Shown piece by piece: positions 9,208 to 18,231 of a stretch of 64,000 nt of DNA. A program made the translations under genes and the position numbers. The DNA lies in the NCBI RefSeq assembly GCF_001620065.1, contig NZ_LQGV01000004.1, positions 365,581-429,580 on the forward strand, given 5' to 3'. A model generated the notes under the pieces. It was not told the origin of the DNA, did not search any database, and worked only from the letters and a program-made list of their open reading frames with translations. The number at the start of each line of letters is the position of its first letter. The stretch's first letter is position 1. Source of the stretch: Microbacterium sp. TNHR37B. Its GTDB lineage: Bacteria; Actinomycetota; Actinomycetes; Actinomycetales; Microbacteriaceae.

Positions 9208-9678
9208 ATGAAGAAGAAGTGGATCGCATACGGTGTGACCGGAGCCGTCGGACTCGGCCTCGTCGCGGGCGGTGCCAGCGCCATGGCCGCGCAGATGGAC
9301 CTGCGCACGACCGACGGAGCCGTGGTTCCCGGCGGCGCGCTGACCGGCAAGAACGGCTCCCTGCTGGAGAGCCCGTCGGTCACCCTCAGCGTGACCGACA
9401 CCTCGGTCACCGTCGTCTCGGCCCCCACGCCGCGCAGCGCCGTCACGCCGCAGACCGCGCCCACGGTGCAGACCGCTCCCACCCCGCGCAGCGCCGTGAC
9501 GCCGCAGACCGCCCCGACACCGCAGACCGCTCCGTCGCCCACGACGTCTCCGTCGCCGGTCACGCCGCCGTCGCCGGTCACGCCCGCCTCGCCGGTCACC
9601 CCCGCCTCCCCGGCGACGCCGGCCTCGCCCGTCTCGCCGGCGAGCCCGGTGTCGGTGGCCTCGGCCCCCTCGAACTGA
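9208..9678 (+). CDS. Secreted Pro/Thr/Ser/Ala-rich protein
   Basis: No recognised family. 156 residues. The N-terminus is a signal peptide (MKKKWIAYGV, hydrophobic stretch, AGGASA-MAA cleavage region). After a short Thr/Ser-rich part, residues about 75-156 are low-complexity: a 15-residue unit APTPRSAVTPQTAPT occurs twice, followed by SPVTP/ASPVTP repeats. Such tails are typical of extended, wall-spanning or glycosylated regions. A strong AGGAGG ribosome site (9195-9200) fixes the ATG. It ends before a perfect terminator hairpin. Confidence 0.75.
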   Translation: MKKKWIAYGVTGAVGLGLVAGGASAMAAQMDLRTTDGAVVPGGALTGKNGSLLESPSVTLSVTDTSVTVVSAPTPRSAVTPQTAPTVQTAPTPRSAVTPQTAPTPQTAPSPTTSPSPVTPPSPVTPASPVTPASPATPASPVSPASPVSVASAPSN

Positions 9679-9697
9679 GGCCCGCGACAGACGCCCC

Positions 9698-9739
9698 CAC
9701 GACGAACGCCCCCGGGAGATCCCGGGGGCGTTCGTCGTG
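9698..9739. terminator. Perfect 19-bp bidirectional terminator hairpin
   Basis: A 19-bp perfect inverted repeat (9698-9716 and 9721-9739; left arm starts CACGACGAACG and ends CCCCCGGG) surrounds an AGAT loop. It lies between two convergent genes and has no U tract, as is common in high-GC actinobacteria, so it probably ends transcription from both sides. Confidence 0.85.
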
Positions 9740-9756
9740 CGGCGTGGAAGGCGCCG

Positions 9757-10791
9757 TCACTCCTGGAGGTGCTTCTCCGCGGCGGTGTAGATCGCGTCGA
9801 CGAACTCCTCCGCCGACTCCTCGGTGAAGGTGCCCTGCGACTGGCTCACCATGGCATCGATCATCGGCTGGCGTCCGGCCTCACCGGCCATGAGCACGGC
9901 CTTGCCGGTGGTGATGAGCGTCGAGTCCGGGAAGAACTGCTCGACGACCTCGTCGGTGATCGACGGGTCGATCTCCTGGAAGATCGACATGATCGCGGGA
10001 CGCACCTCGTCGAGGAAGGCCGTCTCGTCGTAGGCGCCGGCTGCCGGCGCGTCGTCATCGGGCTCGGCGTCGTCGTCCGCGGGCTGGCTGGGTGCCGACG
10101 AGACGCTCGGCGACGGTGATGTGGTCGTCCCGGTCGAGCTGCCGATGACGCTGAAGGCGATTGCGGCCACGAGGGCGACGAACCAGATCGCGCCGCCGAT
10201 GAGCGAGACCACGAGCGACACGATGCCCAGCGGCTTCCCGCCCTGCTTGCGGCTGGCGAGGACGACGATCGACAGGATGAAGGCCACGACGAGGGCCAGG
10301 CCTCCCACGATCGTCGCGATGAGGCCCACCCACGGCACCGGGACGAACCCGACGAGGACGAGGATGATGCCGAGCGCGACCGCGCCGATCGAGAACCAGG
10401 CGAGCGTCTTGGGGCGCGTGTCGGGGCCGGCGGGCGCGGGAGCGTATCCCGGCTGCGCGTAGCCGGCGGGTGCCTGTCCGTAGCCGGCGGGTGCCTGCCC
10501 GTAACCCGCGGGTGCCTGTCCGTACCCCGCGGGAGCCTGTCCGTAACCCGCAGGTGCCTGCCCGTAGCCCGCGGGGGTCTGCCCGTAACCGGGGGCGGTC
10601 GGAGGCGCCGGCGGGTATGCCTGCGTCGGAGCGTCACTGGCCGGGGCCGCCGGCGGGTACGCCTCGGTCGGCGCGTCGCCGGCAGGGGCGGCGGAGCTCT
10701 CCGACGCGCTGCTGTCGGCGACCGGCGGCTCTGCGGCCGGTTCGTTCACATCGCGACGCGCGGCGTCGTCGGGCTCGTGAGGGGTGGACAT
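9757..10791 (-). CDS. Membrane protein with GYGQAPA repeats
   Basis: 344 residues, function unknown. Acidic Ala/Pro-rich N-terminus, then six 7-residue repeats (one GYGQTPA, five GYGQAPA), then DUF4190-like membrane segments (about residues 130-235: three or four hydrophobic helices around a short KQGGKPLG loop), a Ser/Thr/Asp-rich linker and a C-terminal extracytoplasmic domain of about 85 residues. AAGGAG on the minus strand, 6 bases before the ATG, supports the start. Tyr/Gln/Pro-rich cytoplasmic tails of this kind are common in actinobacterial membrane proteins. Confidence 0.8.
   Translation of the reverse strand: MSTPHEPDDAARRDVNEPAAEPPVADSSASESSAAPAGDAPTEAYPPAAPASDAPTQAYPPAPPTAPGYGQTPAGYGQAPAGYGQAPAGYGQAPAGYGQAPAGYGQAPAGYAQPGYAPAPAGPDTRPKTLAWFSIGAVALGIILVLVGFVPVPWVGLIATIVGGLALVVAFILSIVVLASRKQGGKPLGIVSLVVSLIGGAIWFVALVAAIAFSVIGSSTGTTTSPSPSVSSAPSQPADDDAEPDDDAPAAGAYDETAFLDEVRPAIMSIFQEIDPSITDEVVEQFFPDSTLITTGKAVLMAGEAGRQPMIDAMVSQSQGTFTEESAEEFVDAIYTAAEKHLQE
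10459..10584. repeat. Six tandem 21-bp coding repeats
   Basis: Six consecutive 21-bp units (10459, 10480, 10501, 10522, 10543, 10564), 1-4 differences from one another, encode the GYGQ(A/T)PA heptads of the membrane protein. The in-frame length allows copy-number change without frameshift. Confidence 0.9.
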
Positions 10792-10924
10792 GGCACTCCT
10801 TGCTGTTCAGGTCCGTCATGGCAACGGTTCTCAAGGGTATCGGGTGATTAGTCACGTCCGGGAGGGGGTCCCGGCGGGCCGCCGGTGGGCCATGATGGGA
10901 TGTCGGCGACGGCGAAGGAGAGAC

Positions 10925-11512
10925 ATGACGCTCAAGACGGTCCCCCTGGATACTCCCGCAGGCATCACGGCTCGATTGGGGTGGGATCCGGCCACGACGG
11001 TGCACGACCGCCGACGCATCATTGCGAAGGAGCTCATCGCGGCGCGACTCGGCTGCGACGCGAGCGACATCCGGATCGAGCGGGAGGCGCCGCGTGGGTT
11101 CGGCTACCATACCCGCCTCATCGCCTCTCGCGACGGCCAGGAGCTCCCCATCGCCATCGTGACGGCGAGCTACCGGGCCGCCACGGTCGTGGCGATCTGC
11201 GACCCCGCGCTTCCGGTCGGGATCGACATCCGCGACATGACCCCGGAGCCGGCGGACATCGCGCTGATGCGCCGGCATTCTCGCGTGCTCGACAGCGGCA
11301 ACCTCCCCGACCTCCTCCAGCACTGGGTGCGCACCCAAGCCGTGCTGGAGGCCGACGGCCGCGGCGTCCGTGTCGCACCCGAACAGGTGCGGCTGGACGC
11401 CGGGCGTCACAAGGGCTGGATCCCCGACCGCAACATGAAGTACTCGCTCGTCGACGCGTCGCGCGACGGCTGGGTCATCACGCTCGCGTACGGGCTGCTG
11501 CCCGCGGACTGA
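10925..11512 (+). CDS. Phosphopantetheinyl-transferase-like protein, active site degenerate
   Basis: 195 residues aligning with the Sfp-type 4'-phosphopantetheinyl transferase fold, which activates carrier proteins from CoA. The first metal motif is GIDIR (residues 99-103; family usually GxDxE), so D101 remains but the second acid is Arg. The helix motif that should read W-x-x-K-E-A-x-x-K is HWVRTQAVLE (W134; Thr137, Gln138 and Glu142 in place of Lys, Glu and Lys). Two of three metal acids and both lysines are therefore changed. A GAAGGAGAG ribosome site precedes the ATG. Fold assignment is moderately sure; activity is doubtful. Confidence 0.6.
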   Translation: MTLKTVPLDTPAGITARLGWDPATTVHDRRRIIAKELIAARLGCDASDIRIEREAPRGFGYHTRLIASRDGQELPIAIVTASYRAATVVAICDPALPVGIDIRDMTPEPADIALMRRHSRVLDSGNLPDLLQHWVRTQAVLEADGRGVRVAPEQVRLDAGRHKGWIPDRNMKYSLVDASRDGWVITLAYGLLPAD

Positions 11513-11518
11513 CCCCGG

Positions 11519-13573
11519 TCAGTCGACGAGATCGGGAAGCGCCGCGCGCAGTTCGTCGATCCATGCGCGTGCGTTGCCGTCGGAGGGGGCGCGCCAGTCG
11601 CCCCGGGGCGACAATGAGCCCGCCGGCGACACCTTGGGCCCGTTGGGGATCGCCGAGCGCTTGAACTGCGCGAAGCCGAAGTACCTCGTGAGGAAGACGC
11701 GGAGCCACCGCACGACGGTGGGGAGGTCATAGCCGTACCGCTCGTCCTCCGGGAAACCGGGGGGCCAGGCCCCGGCGTCGGGATCGGCCCAGGCGTGCTG
11801 CGCCAGGAAGGCGATCTTCGACGGGCGGAGTCCGTACCGGAGGACGTGGAACAGGGCGAAGTCGTGGAGGGCGTAGGGGCCGATGGTGTCCTCGGTCGAC
11901 TGGACCTTCCCGTCTTCGCCGGCAGGGACGAGCTCGGGGCTGATCTCGGTGGCCAGCACCGACTCCAGCACGCGCACGGCCTCTTCCGAGACACCCTCGC
12001 GGTGCGCGATCACCCACCGGATGAGGTGCTGGATCAGCGTCTTCGGCACGCCCGCGTTGACGGCGTAGTGGCTCATGTGGTCGCCCACGCCGTAGGTCGC
12101 CCAGCCCAGGGCCAGCTCCGACAGGTCGGAGGTGCCCACCACGAAGCCGCCGTTCTGATTGGCGAGCCGGAACAGGAAGTCGGTGCGGGCGCCGGCTTGC
12201 ACGTTCTCGAAGGTCACGTCGTACACCGGCTCGCCGCCGGCGAACGGATGCCCGATGCCGGTGAGGATCTCCGTCGCCATCGGACGGATGTCGATGGTCT
12301 GCACCGAGGCGCCGAGCGCCTCCGCGAGGGCGATCGCATTCGACTTGGTGTGGTCGCTCGTGGCGAATCCGGGCATCGTGTAGGCGAGGATGTCGCTGCG
12401 CGGCCGCCCCATCCGGTCCATCGCGCGCGCCACGACGAGGAGGGCGTGGGTCGAGTCGAGCCCGCCCGAGACCCCGATCACGGGCTTGGGGGATCCGATC
12501 GCGCGCATGCGCTGCTCGAGCCCCGACACCTGGATGTTGAAGGCCTCGTAGCAGTCCAGGTCGAGCCGGGCGGGATCGTCCGGGACGAAGGGGAAACGGT
12601 CGAGCGGCCGGCGGAACCCGATGTCCTCCACCGGAGGCTCCAGCCACAGCTCGATCGGCACCATGTCGGATGCGACCGATCGCGCATTCTCGTCGAACGT
12701 GCCCTGCCTCATGCGATCCTGCCGAAGCCGGTCGAGGTCGACGTCGGCGACGCTGCGCCGGGGGCCATCGGGGAACCGTTCGGTCTCGGCGAGGAGGGTG
12801 CCCCCCTCGTAGATCATCGTCTGGCCGTCCCACGAGACGTCGTTGGTCGACTCGCCCTGGCCGGCGGCGGCGTAGGCGTAGGCCGCGAGGCACCGCAATG
12901 ACTGGGATTGGACGAGCGTGCGGCGGTCCTCCGCGCGGGCGATCGTGATGGGGCTGCCCGACAGGTTCAGCAGGACGGTGGCTCCGGCCAGGGCCGCCGT
13001 CGACGACGGAGGGACCGGCACCCACAGGTCCTCGCAGATCTCCACGTGGAAGACGAGACCCGGGACGTCCTTCACCTGGAAGAGGAGGTTCGGTCCGAAC
13101 ATGACCTCCGTGCCGGCGAGGTCGAGGGGCTCGTATCCGTCCTCCGCCGGGGCGAACCAGCGGTGCTCGTAGAACTCTCGGTAGGTGGGCAGGTAGGACT
13201 TGGGCACGACGCCCAGCACGGCGCCGCGGTGGATCACGACGGCGCAGTTGGCGAGCCGGTTTCCATGTCGGAGCGGCGCGCCGACCACGAGCACCGGGCG
13301 GAGGTCGGCGGAGGCGGCGACGATCGCCTGAATCGCCTCGACCACGGCATCCAGGACCGCGTCCTGCAGGAACAGGTCTTCGATCGCGTAGCCGGTGAGG
13401 CACAGCTCGGGAAAGAGTGCGATCGCCGTCCCGTCCGCGTGGCACTCGCGGGCCGACGCGAGGACCGCCTCCGCATTGGCGGCAGGGTCGGCGATCGACA
13501 CCGGGATCGTGCAGGCGGCGATGCGCGCGTACCCGTGACGGTAGACGCTGTCGAAGGGGAGGGTCTCGATCAC
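11519..13573 (-). CDS. nadE: Glutamine-dependent NAD(+) synthetase
   Basis: Makes NAD from nicotinic acid adenine dinucleotide, ATP and ammonia taken from glutamine. 684 residues, the usual size for the two-domain actinobacterial enzyme. N-terminal nitrilase-type glutaminase with its Glu (LFPELCLTGY, E56), Lys (VVPKSYLPTY) and Cys (FHVEICEDLW); C-terminal synthetase with PP-loop GVSGGLDSTHALL. The start is GTG 13573. It ends 7 bases from the convergent PPT-like gene. Confidence 0.95.
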   Translation of the reverse strand: MIETLPFDSVYRHGYARIAACTIPVSIADPAANAEAVLASARECHADGTAIALFPELCLTGYAIEDLFLQDAVLDAVVEAIQAIVAASADLRPVLVVGAPLRHGNRLANCAVVIHRGAVLGVVPKSYLPTYREFYEHRWFAPAEDGYEPLDLAGTEVMFGPNLLFQVKDVPGLVFHVEICEDLWVPVPPSSTAALAGATVLLNLSGSPITIARAEDRRTLVQSQSLRCLAAYAYAAAGQGESTNDVSWDGQTMIYEGGTLLAETERFPDGPRRSVADVDLDRLRQDRMRQGTFDENARSVASDMVPIELWLEPPVEDIGFRRPLDRFPFVPDDPARLDLDCYEAFNIQVSGLEQRMRAIGSPKPVIGVSGGLDSTHALLVVARAMDRMGRPRSDILAYTMPGFATSDHTKSNAIALAEALGASVQTIDIRPMATEILTGIGHPFAGGEPVYDVTFENVQAGARTDFLFRLANQNGGFVVGTSDLSELALGWATYGVGDHMSHYAVNAGVPKTLIQHLIRWVIAHREGVSEEAVRVLESVLATEISPELVPAGEDGKVQSTEDTIGPYALHDFALFHVLRYGLRPSKIAFLAQHAWADPDAGAWPPGFPEDERYGYDLPTVVRWLRVFLTRYFGFAQFKRSAIPNGPKVSPAGSLSPRGDWRAPSDGNARAWIDELRAALPDLVD

Positions 13574-13579
13574 CGCTCC

Positions 13580-13585
13580 AGTCTG
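13580..13585 (-). promoter_or_regulatory. -10 element of nadE (leaderless)
   Basis: On the minus strand CAGACT is followed by 6 bases and the nadE GTG, the leaderless arrangement seen elsewhere here. Confidence 0.45.
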
Positions 13586-13674
13586 TCACCCGCGGCGGCG
13601 GAGGTCACCGGGGTCGGCGGAGGCGAACCGCCGATGTCGGTGCGCGCAGCTAGGGTCGTGGGCGGAAGGGTGAC

Positions 13675-16600
13675 ATGCGATACATCGAAGACGAGGGCCG
13701 GATCGTCTGGAGCGCGAGCGACCTGACGGCCGCCGCCGAATGCGAGTTCGCGTGGCTGCGCGCGATCGACGCCAAACTCGGGCGGATTGCCGCGGTCGAT
13801 GATCCCGTCGATGCGACGCGCGAGCGGGCGGGGCGGCTCGGAACGGTGCACGAGCGCCGGGTGCTCGAGCGGTATCGAGACTCCCACCCGGGTGCCGTGG
13901 TCGAGATCGCCGAGACGCGCTCCTCCGACGCCGTCGCGCTCACGGAGGCGGTCACTGCCACCGTGGCCGCGCTCGCGGACCCCTCGGTCGAGGTGGTCTA
14001 TCAGGCCGCGTTCTCGACCGATGAGTTCGTCGGCTTCGCCGACTTCCTGGTGCGCGACGGTGAACGCCGGTGGCAGGTGCAGGACACCAAGCTCGCTCGT
14101 CACGCGCGGGTCACCGCGCTCATGCAGCTGGCGGCATACGTCGATCAGCTCGACCGACTGGGTGTTCCCCGATCCGACCGCGTGGAACTGTTGCTCGGCG
14201 ACGGCTCCGTCTCGGAGCACGAGGTGCGCGATCTGATGCCGGTGTTCTCCTTGCGTCGGGAACGGCTGCGGGCGCTGATCGCCGATCGGCAGGTCGGTCT
14301 CGGCGCCGCCGGAACCCCGCTCGCGTGGGGAGACGACCGGGGGGAGCTGCGCGTGGTCGCGTGCGGGCGGTGCGCGACCTGCGACCAGGAGGTGATCGCG
14401 CACCGTGACCTCCTTCTCGTGGCGGGAATGCGCCCGGTGCAGCGAGACCGCCTGCGCGCGCAGGGGATCGACACCGTCGACGCGTTGGCCGCCGCACGCG
14501 AGGCTCCGCCCCGCATGGCGTGGGACACCTTCTCCCATCTGCGTACCCAAGCGCGCCTGCAACTGGCGAGCCCCGCCGGGGGTGTCGCGCCGCTTCATCC
14601 GGCGAACAGCCCGGCCGAGTCCGCCGCGGTCGCATCGCCGCCCGCGGTGCCGACCTACGAGGTCGTCCTCCCGCGCGCCCTCGGCGCGCTCCCGCGGCCC
14701 GACCACGGCGACCTGTTCTTCGACTTCGAGGGCGACCCGCTCTACACAGAGGGTGGCGACACGGGGGCGCAGTGGGGCATCGACTATCTCTTCGGCTGGG
14801 TCGACACGACGCTGCAGTACTCCGCCCTGTGGGCCCACAGCTTCGCCGAGGAGCGTCGCGCGCTGGAGCAGTTCCTCGACATCGTGGCGCTGCGGCGCCG
14901 CGCGCATCCGGGGATGCACATCTACCACTACGCCCCCTACGAGCCCACGCATCTTCTGGCGATGGCGGCGCGACACGGGGTGGGCGAGGCCGCCGTCGAC
15001 ACATTGCTGCGGGAAGGGGTGTTCGTCGACCTCTATCCCATCGTGCGACGAGCCCTGCGCGTCGGCTCGCGCTCGTACTCGATCAAGAAGCTCGAGCCCC
15101 TGTACATGGGGGCGGAGGTTCGCACGAGCGACGTGCAGCGCGGCGACGACTCGATCGTCCGGTACGTCGAAGCGCGGACGCTCGCCGAGGCCGGAGACGA
15201 TGCCGCCGCGCGGGAGATCCTCGACGACCTGGCCGACTACAACCGGTATGACTGCGTCTCCACGCTGCGGCTGCGGGACTGGCTCGTCGACCGCGCCCGC
15301 GAGGCGGGACTGCGGCCCTCGGTCGATGCCGAGGCGCGCGAGTTCGTCTACGAACCCTCGCCGCGTGCCGACGCCCTCTCTCGTCGGGCCGAGGCGGCCG
15401 CCGGTGCGGGAGAGGTGGCGGTGGCCGAGGCGCTCCGTCTGGGCTCGGCGGCGATCGACTACTACCCGCGCGAAGCGAAGACCTTCTGGGCCACGCATTT
15501 CCTCCGCCTCCGCGAACCGGTCTCGCTCTGGGAGGAGACGCGGGACGTGGTGGTGATCGATCGGGAGAGGTGCCGTGTGATCACCGATTGGCACCTACCG
15601 GAAGGGGGGCGCGTCCAGCGCCGTATCGTCGAGGTACGAGGGGAGCTCGCCCCCGGCACGCGCCTGACGGTCGACGGCACGCCCTTCGCCGCCTACGAAC
15701 TGCCCGCCCCGTTCCCCATCGACACGAACGCCCGGTGGATCCACGCGGCACGTACCGTGCGCGTCGTCGACGTCCTCGATGACGGCGCCGTGATCGAGGA
15801 GACCTCGATCCAGGGGTTCACCTGGCAGGAGCTCCCCCTCGCTCTCACCCCCGCCGCTCCGCCGCAGGCCGGCAGTCAGCAGACGGCGATCGATGAATGG
15901 GCTGATTCCGTTCTCTCCGCTGATTCCGTTCTCTCCGCCGCCGGTGCGATGCCGGCCGATCCCGCGACCGATCTCCTCGTGCGTCGCGCGCCGAGGACGC
16001 ACGGGGGAGCGCTCACCCGGGGCGGGGGAGACATCGCCGACATCACGGCGAGCATCCTCGACCTCGACCGCAGCTACCTCGCGGTGCAGGGGCCCCCGGG
16101 AACGGGCAAGACTTATGTCGGATCGCACGTCGTGGCCGCCCTCGTCCGCGACCACGGATTCCGCGTCGGGGTGGTGGCGCAGTCCCACGCGGTGGTGGAG
16201 AACATGCTGGACCGCGTCATCGAGGCGGGCGTTCCCCGGGAGCGCGTCGCCAAGGCGCGCAAGTCCTCGGCGTCGGACGACGAGGTGTCCTTCACCGTGA
16301 TCCCCAAGAACGGGATGGCCGCCTTCATCGCCGAGCAGGAGGGCGGGTTCGTCATCGGCGGCACGGCGTGGGACCTCAGTCACCCCGGGCGCGTCGCGCG
16401 ACGATCTCTCGACCTCCTCGTCATCGACGAGGCCGGTCAGTTCTCCCTCGCCTCCACGATCGCCGTCTCGGCGGCCGCGCAGCGTCTTCTGCTGCTGGGC
16501 GATCCGCAGCAGTTGCCGCAGGTGAGCCAGGGCACGCATCCCGAGCCGGTGGACACCTCGGCGCTCGGCTGGATCATGGAAGGCGCCGCCGTGATCCCGT

Positions 16601-17220
16601 CCGATCGTGGCTTCTTCCTCGCTCAGACGCGACGGATGCGCCCGGAGGTGGCCGCTCCCGTCTCGCATCTGTCGTACGAAGGGCGCCTCGAAGCGTTCCC
16701 CGACACGACGGCGCGACGCCTGGAGGGCGTGCCGGCAGGGGTCGTCGCCGTCGCGCTCACCCACCGCGGCAATGCGACGCAGTCGGAGGAAGAGGCCGCA
16801 GCCGTCGTCGCCCTGGTCGCCGACCTCGTGGGAAGAGCGTGGACGTCCGGTGTCGATGCGGACCCGCGCCCGCTCGCGCAGGACGATCTGATCGTGGTCA
16901 CCCCCTACAACGCGCAGCAGGTGCTCGTGGAGGAAGCGCTGGCCGCCGCCGGATTCGACCGCGTGCCGGTCGGCACGGTCGACCGGTTCCAGGGGCAGGA
17001 GGCGGCCGTGGCGATCGTGTCCCTCGCCGCCTCGTCGGGACGGGACGCGCCGCGGGGCCTCGAGTTCCTCCTGCTGCAGAACCGGATCAACGTGGCCGTC
17101 TCCCGTGCGATGCACACCGCGTACGTGGTCTACGGCACCGGTGTGCTCGACGATCTCCCGCGCACGCCGGAGGGCGTCGCGCGATTGAGTGCGTTCGCCC
17201 GTCTCGTGGGGGCGGCCTGA
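13675..17220 (+). CDS. TM0106-family RecB-like nuclease / superfamily 1 helicase fusion
   Basis: 1181-residue predicted DNA- or RNA-processing enzyme. N-terminal RecB-like nuclease-type region with a Cys cluster (CGRCATC, about residue 230), a predicted RNase H-like exonuclease block (DLFFDFEGDPLY near 345 and YNRYDCVSTLRL near 520), then a UPF1/DNA2-like helicase: Walker A QGPPGTGKTYVG (about 805), DEAGQFSLA, and motifs V-VI (VGTVDRFQGQEA, INVAVSRA). A GGAAGGG ribosome site precedes the ATG and TAGGGT lies upstream. The family is widespread in actinobacteria but its job is not well defined; repair or RNA turnover is likely. Confidence 0.85.
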   Translation: MRYIEDEGRIVWSASDLTAAAECEFAWLRAIDAKLGRIAAVDDPVDATRERAGRLGTVHERRVLERYRDSHPGAVVEIAETRSSDAVALTEAVTATVAALADPSVEVVYQAAFSTDEFVGFADFLVRDGERRWQVQDTKLARHARVTALMQLAAYVDQLDRLGVPRSDRVELLLGDGSVSEHEVRDLMPVFSLRRERLRALIADRQVGLGAAGTPLAWGDDRGELRVVACGRCATCDQEVIAHRDLLLVAGMRPVQRDRLRAQGIDTVDALAAAREAPPRMAWDTFSHLRTQARLQLASPAGGVAPLHPANSPAESAAVASPPAVPTYEVVLPRALGALPRPDHGDLFFDFEGDPLYTEGGDTGAQWGIDYLFGWVDTTLQYSALWAHSFAEERRALEQFLDIVALRRRAHPGMHIYHYAPYEPTHLLAMAARHGVGEAAVDTLLREGVFVDLYPIVRRALRVGSRSYSIKKLEPLYMGAEVRTSDVQRGDDSIVRYVEARTLAEAGDDAAAREILDDLADYNRYDCVSTLRLRDWLVDRAREAGLRPSVDAEAREFVYEPSPRADALSRRAEAAAGAGEVAVAEALRLGSAAIDYYPREAKTFWATHFLRLREPVSLWEETRDVVVIDRERCRVITDWHLPEGGRVQRRIVEVRGELAPGTRLTVDGTPFAAYELPAPFPIDTNARWIHAARTVRVVDVLDDGAVIEETSIQGFTWQELPLALTPAAPPQAGSQQTAIDEWADSVLSADSVLSAAGAMPADPATDLLVRRAPRTHGGALTRGGGDIADITASILDLDRSYLAVQGPPGTGKTYVGSHVVAALVRDHGFRVGVVAQSHAVVENMLDRVIEAGVPRERVAKARKSSASDDEVSFTVIPKNGMAAFIAEQEGGFVIGGTAWDLSHPGRVARRSLDLLVIDEAGQFSLASTIAVSAAAQRLLLLGDPQQLPQVSQGTHPEPVDTSALGWIMEGAAVIPSDRGFFLAQTRRMRPEVAAPVSHLSYEGRLEAFPDTTARRLEGVPAGVVAVALTHRGNATQSEEEAAAVVALVADLVGRAWTSGVDADPRPLAQDDLIVVTPYNAQQVLVEEALAAAGFDRVPVGTVDRFQGQEAAVAIVSLAASSGRDAPRGLEFLLLQNRINVAVSRAMHTAYVVYGTGVLDDLPRTPEGVARLSAFARLVGAA
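15901..15936. repeat. 18-bp in-frame tandem duplication
   Basis: GCTGATTCCGTTCTCTCC occurs twice back to back inside the nuclease/helicase gene and encodes ADSVLS-ADSVLS in the linker before the helicase domain. A recent slippage event is likely. Confidence 0.85.
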
Positions 17221-17267
17221 CGGCTGCCGGCGCCCCGTAGACTCGCAGCACCGACCGAGGAGAGCTC

Positions 17268-17570
17268 ATGAGCGATGAGGCACCCCGCCACTTCGAGATC
17301 GACATGCCACCCAAGGCCGTTGCCGGCAGTTACGCCGATTTCGCCAACGTGTGGCACACCCCCGACGTGTTCGTCATGGACTTCGTCTCCCTCGTGCGGC
17401 CTCCGCACGAAGGGACCGATGCCGACGGCAACACCGTCACCGTCGTTCCCGGTCAGGTGGTGCAGCGGGTGCGCATCCCCCCGGAGCAGGTGTTCGAGCT
17501 CGCCAAGGCACTCACCCAGCAGCTGGAGTTCTGGGAGCAGGAGAACGGGCGCCGCTCTGGCGGCGACTAG
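17268..17570 (+). CDS. DUF3467 domain protein
   Basis: 100-residue conserved protein of unknown function. The pattern of a [18 protein letters not shown] strand region followed by [16 protein letters not shown] and a Gln/Glu-rich helix matches the DUF3467 family. It has a good ribosome site (GAGGAGAG, 17257-17264) and an upstream TAGACT -10 candidate at 17238-17243. Its TAG overlaps the upp TAG on the other strand inside the palindrome CTAG, so the two genes converge with a 4-base overlap. Confidence 0.85.
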   Translation: MSDEAPRHFEIDMPPKAVAGSYADFANVWHTPDVFVMDFVSLVRPPHEGTDADGNTVTVVPGQVVQRVRIPPEQVFELAKALTQQLEFWEQENGRRSGGD

Positions 17571-18199
17571 ACCGTGCCGTAGAGGCGGTCGCCCGCGTCG
17601 CCGAGTCCCGGCACGATGTAACCCTTCTCGTTGAGGCGCTCGTCGAGTGCGCCGAGCACCAGGGTCACATCGCGATCGCCCACCTGCGCCTCGATCGCGG
17701 CGACGCCCTCGGGGGCGCCGAGGATGCAGATGGCGGTGACATCCTGCGCGCCGCGGGCGAAGAGGAAGTCGATGGCGGCCCCGAGCGAGCCGCCGGTGGC
17801 CAGCATCGGGTCGAGCACGAAGCACTGACGATCGCTGAGGTCTGTGGGCAGGCGCTCGGCGTAGGTCGTCGGCTCGAACGTCTCCTCGTTGCGCGCCATC
17901 CCGAGGAATCCGACCTCCGCGGTCGGAAGCAGCTTGACCATGCCGTCGAGCATGCCGAGGCCGGCGCGAAGGATCGGCACCACGATCGGTCGCGGCTCGC
18001 TGATGCGCACGCCGGTCGTCGTGGTCACGGGCGTCGTGATCTCGACGTCCTCCACTCGCACGGCCCGCGTGGCCTCGTAGGCGAGGAGGGTGACCAGTTC
18101 CTCGGTGAGCTGGCGGAAGACGGGCGAGGGCGTGCGCGCGTCGCGCAGCACCGTCAGCTTGTGGGTGATGAGAGGGTGGTCGGCGACGTGCACACGCAT
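17567..18199 (-). CDS. upp: Uracil phosphoribosyltransferase
   Basis: Salvages uracil to UMP with PRPP. 210 residues, full length. The PRPP-binding loop [11 protein letters not shown], the N-terminal [16 protein letters not shown] and the ending [12 protein letters not shown] are characteristic. The ATG is preceded by TAACCT and 6 bases, so the mRNA is probably leaderless. It is divergent from tadA with only 32 bases between the start codons. Confidence 0.97.
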   Translation of the reverse strand: MRVHVADHPLITHKLTVLRDARTPSPVFRQLTEELVTLLAYEATRAVRVEDVEITTPVTTTTGVRISEPRPIVVPILRAGLGMLDGMVKLLPTAEVGFLGMARNEETFEPTTYAERLPTDLSDRQCFVLDPMLATGGSLGAAIDFLFARGAQDVTAICILGAPEGVAAIEAQVGDRDVTLVLGALDERLNEKGYIVPGLGDAGDRLYGTV

Positions 18200-18205
18200 A
18201 GTGAC

Positions 18206-18225
18206 AGGTTACCGGGGCGTACGCT
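18206..18225. promoter_or_regulatory. Back-to-back -10 elements of upp and tadA
   Basis: Minus-strand TAACCT (18206-18211) serves upp and plus-strand TACGCT (18220-18225) serves tadA. Each ends 6 bases before its start codon, and 8 bases lie between them. Each -35 region must therefore lie in or over the other promoter. Confidence 0.6.
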
Positions 18226-18231
18226 GGGCCC

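Noticed and set aside
9096..9599. Open frame antisense to the Pro/Thr-rich secreted protein, with CGVGAV-like repeats
   Set aside because: The repeats are only the reverse reading of the plus-strand repeats; the plus-strand gene has a signal peptide and a strong ribosome site.
10925..11512. Sign of a polyketide or non-ribosomal peptide cluster because of the PPT-like gene
   Set aside because: No carrier-protein or synthase genes nearby, and the catalytic residues are altered.
13570..15594. 674-codon open frame opposite the nuclease/helicase gene
   Set aside because: Overlaps fully with a well-supported gene and shows no motif.
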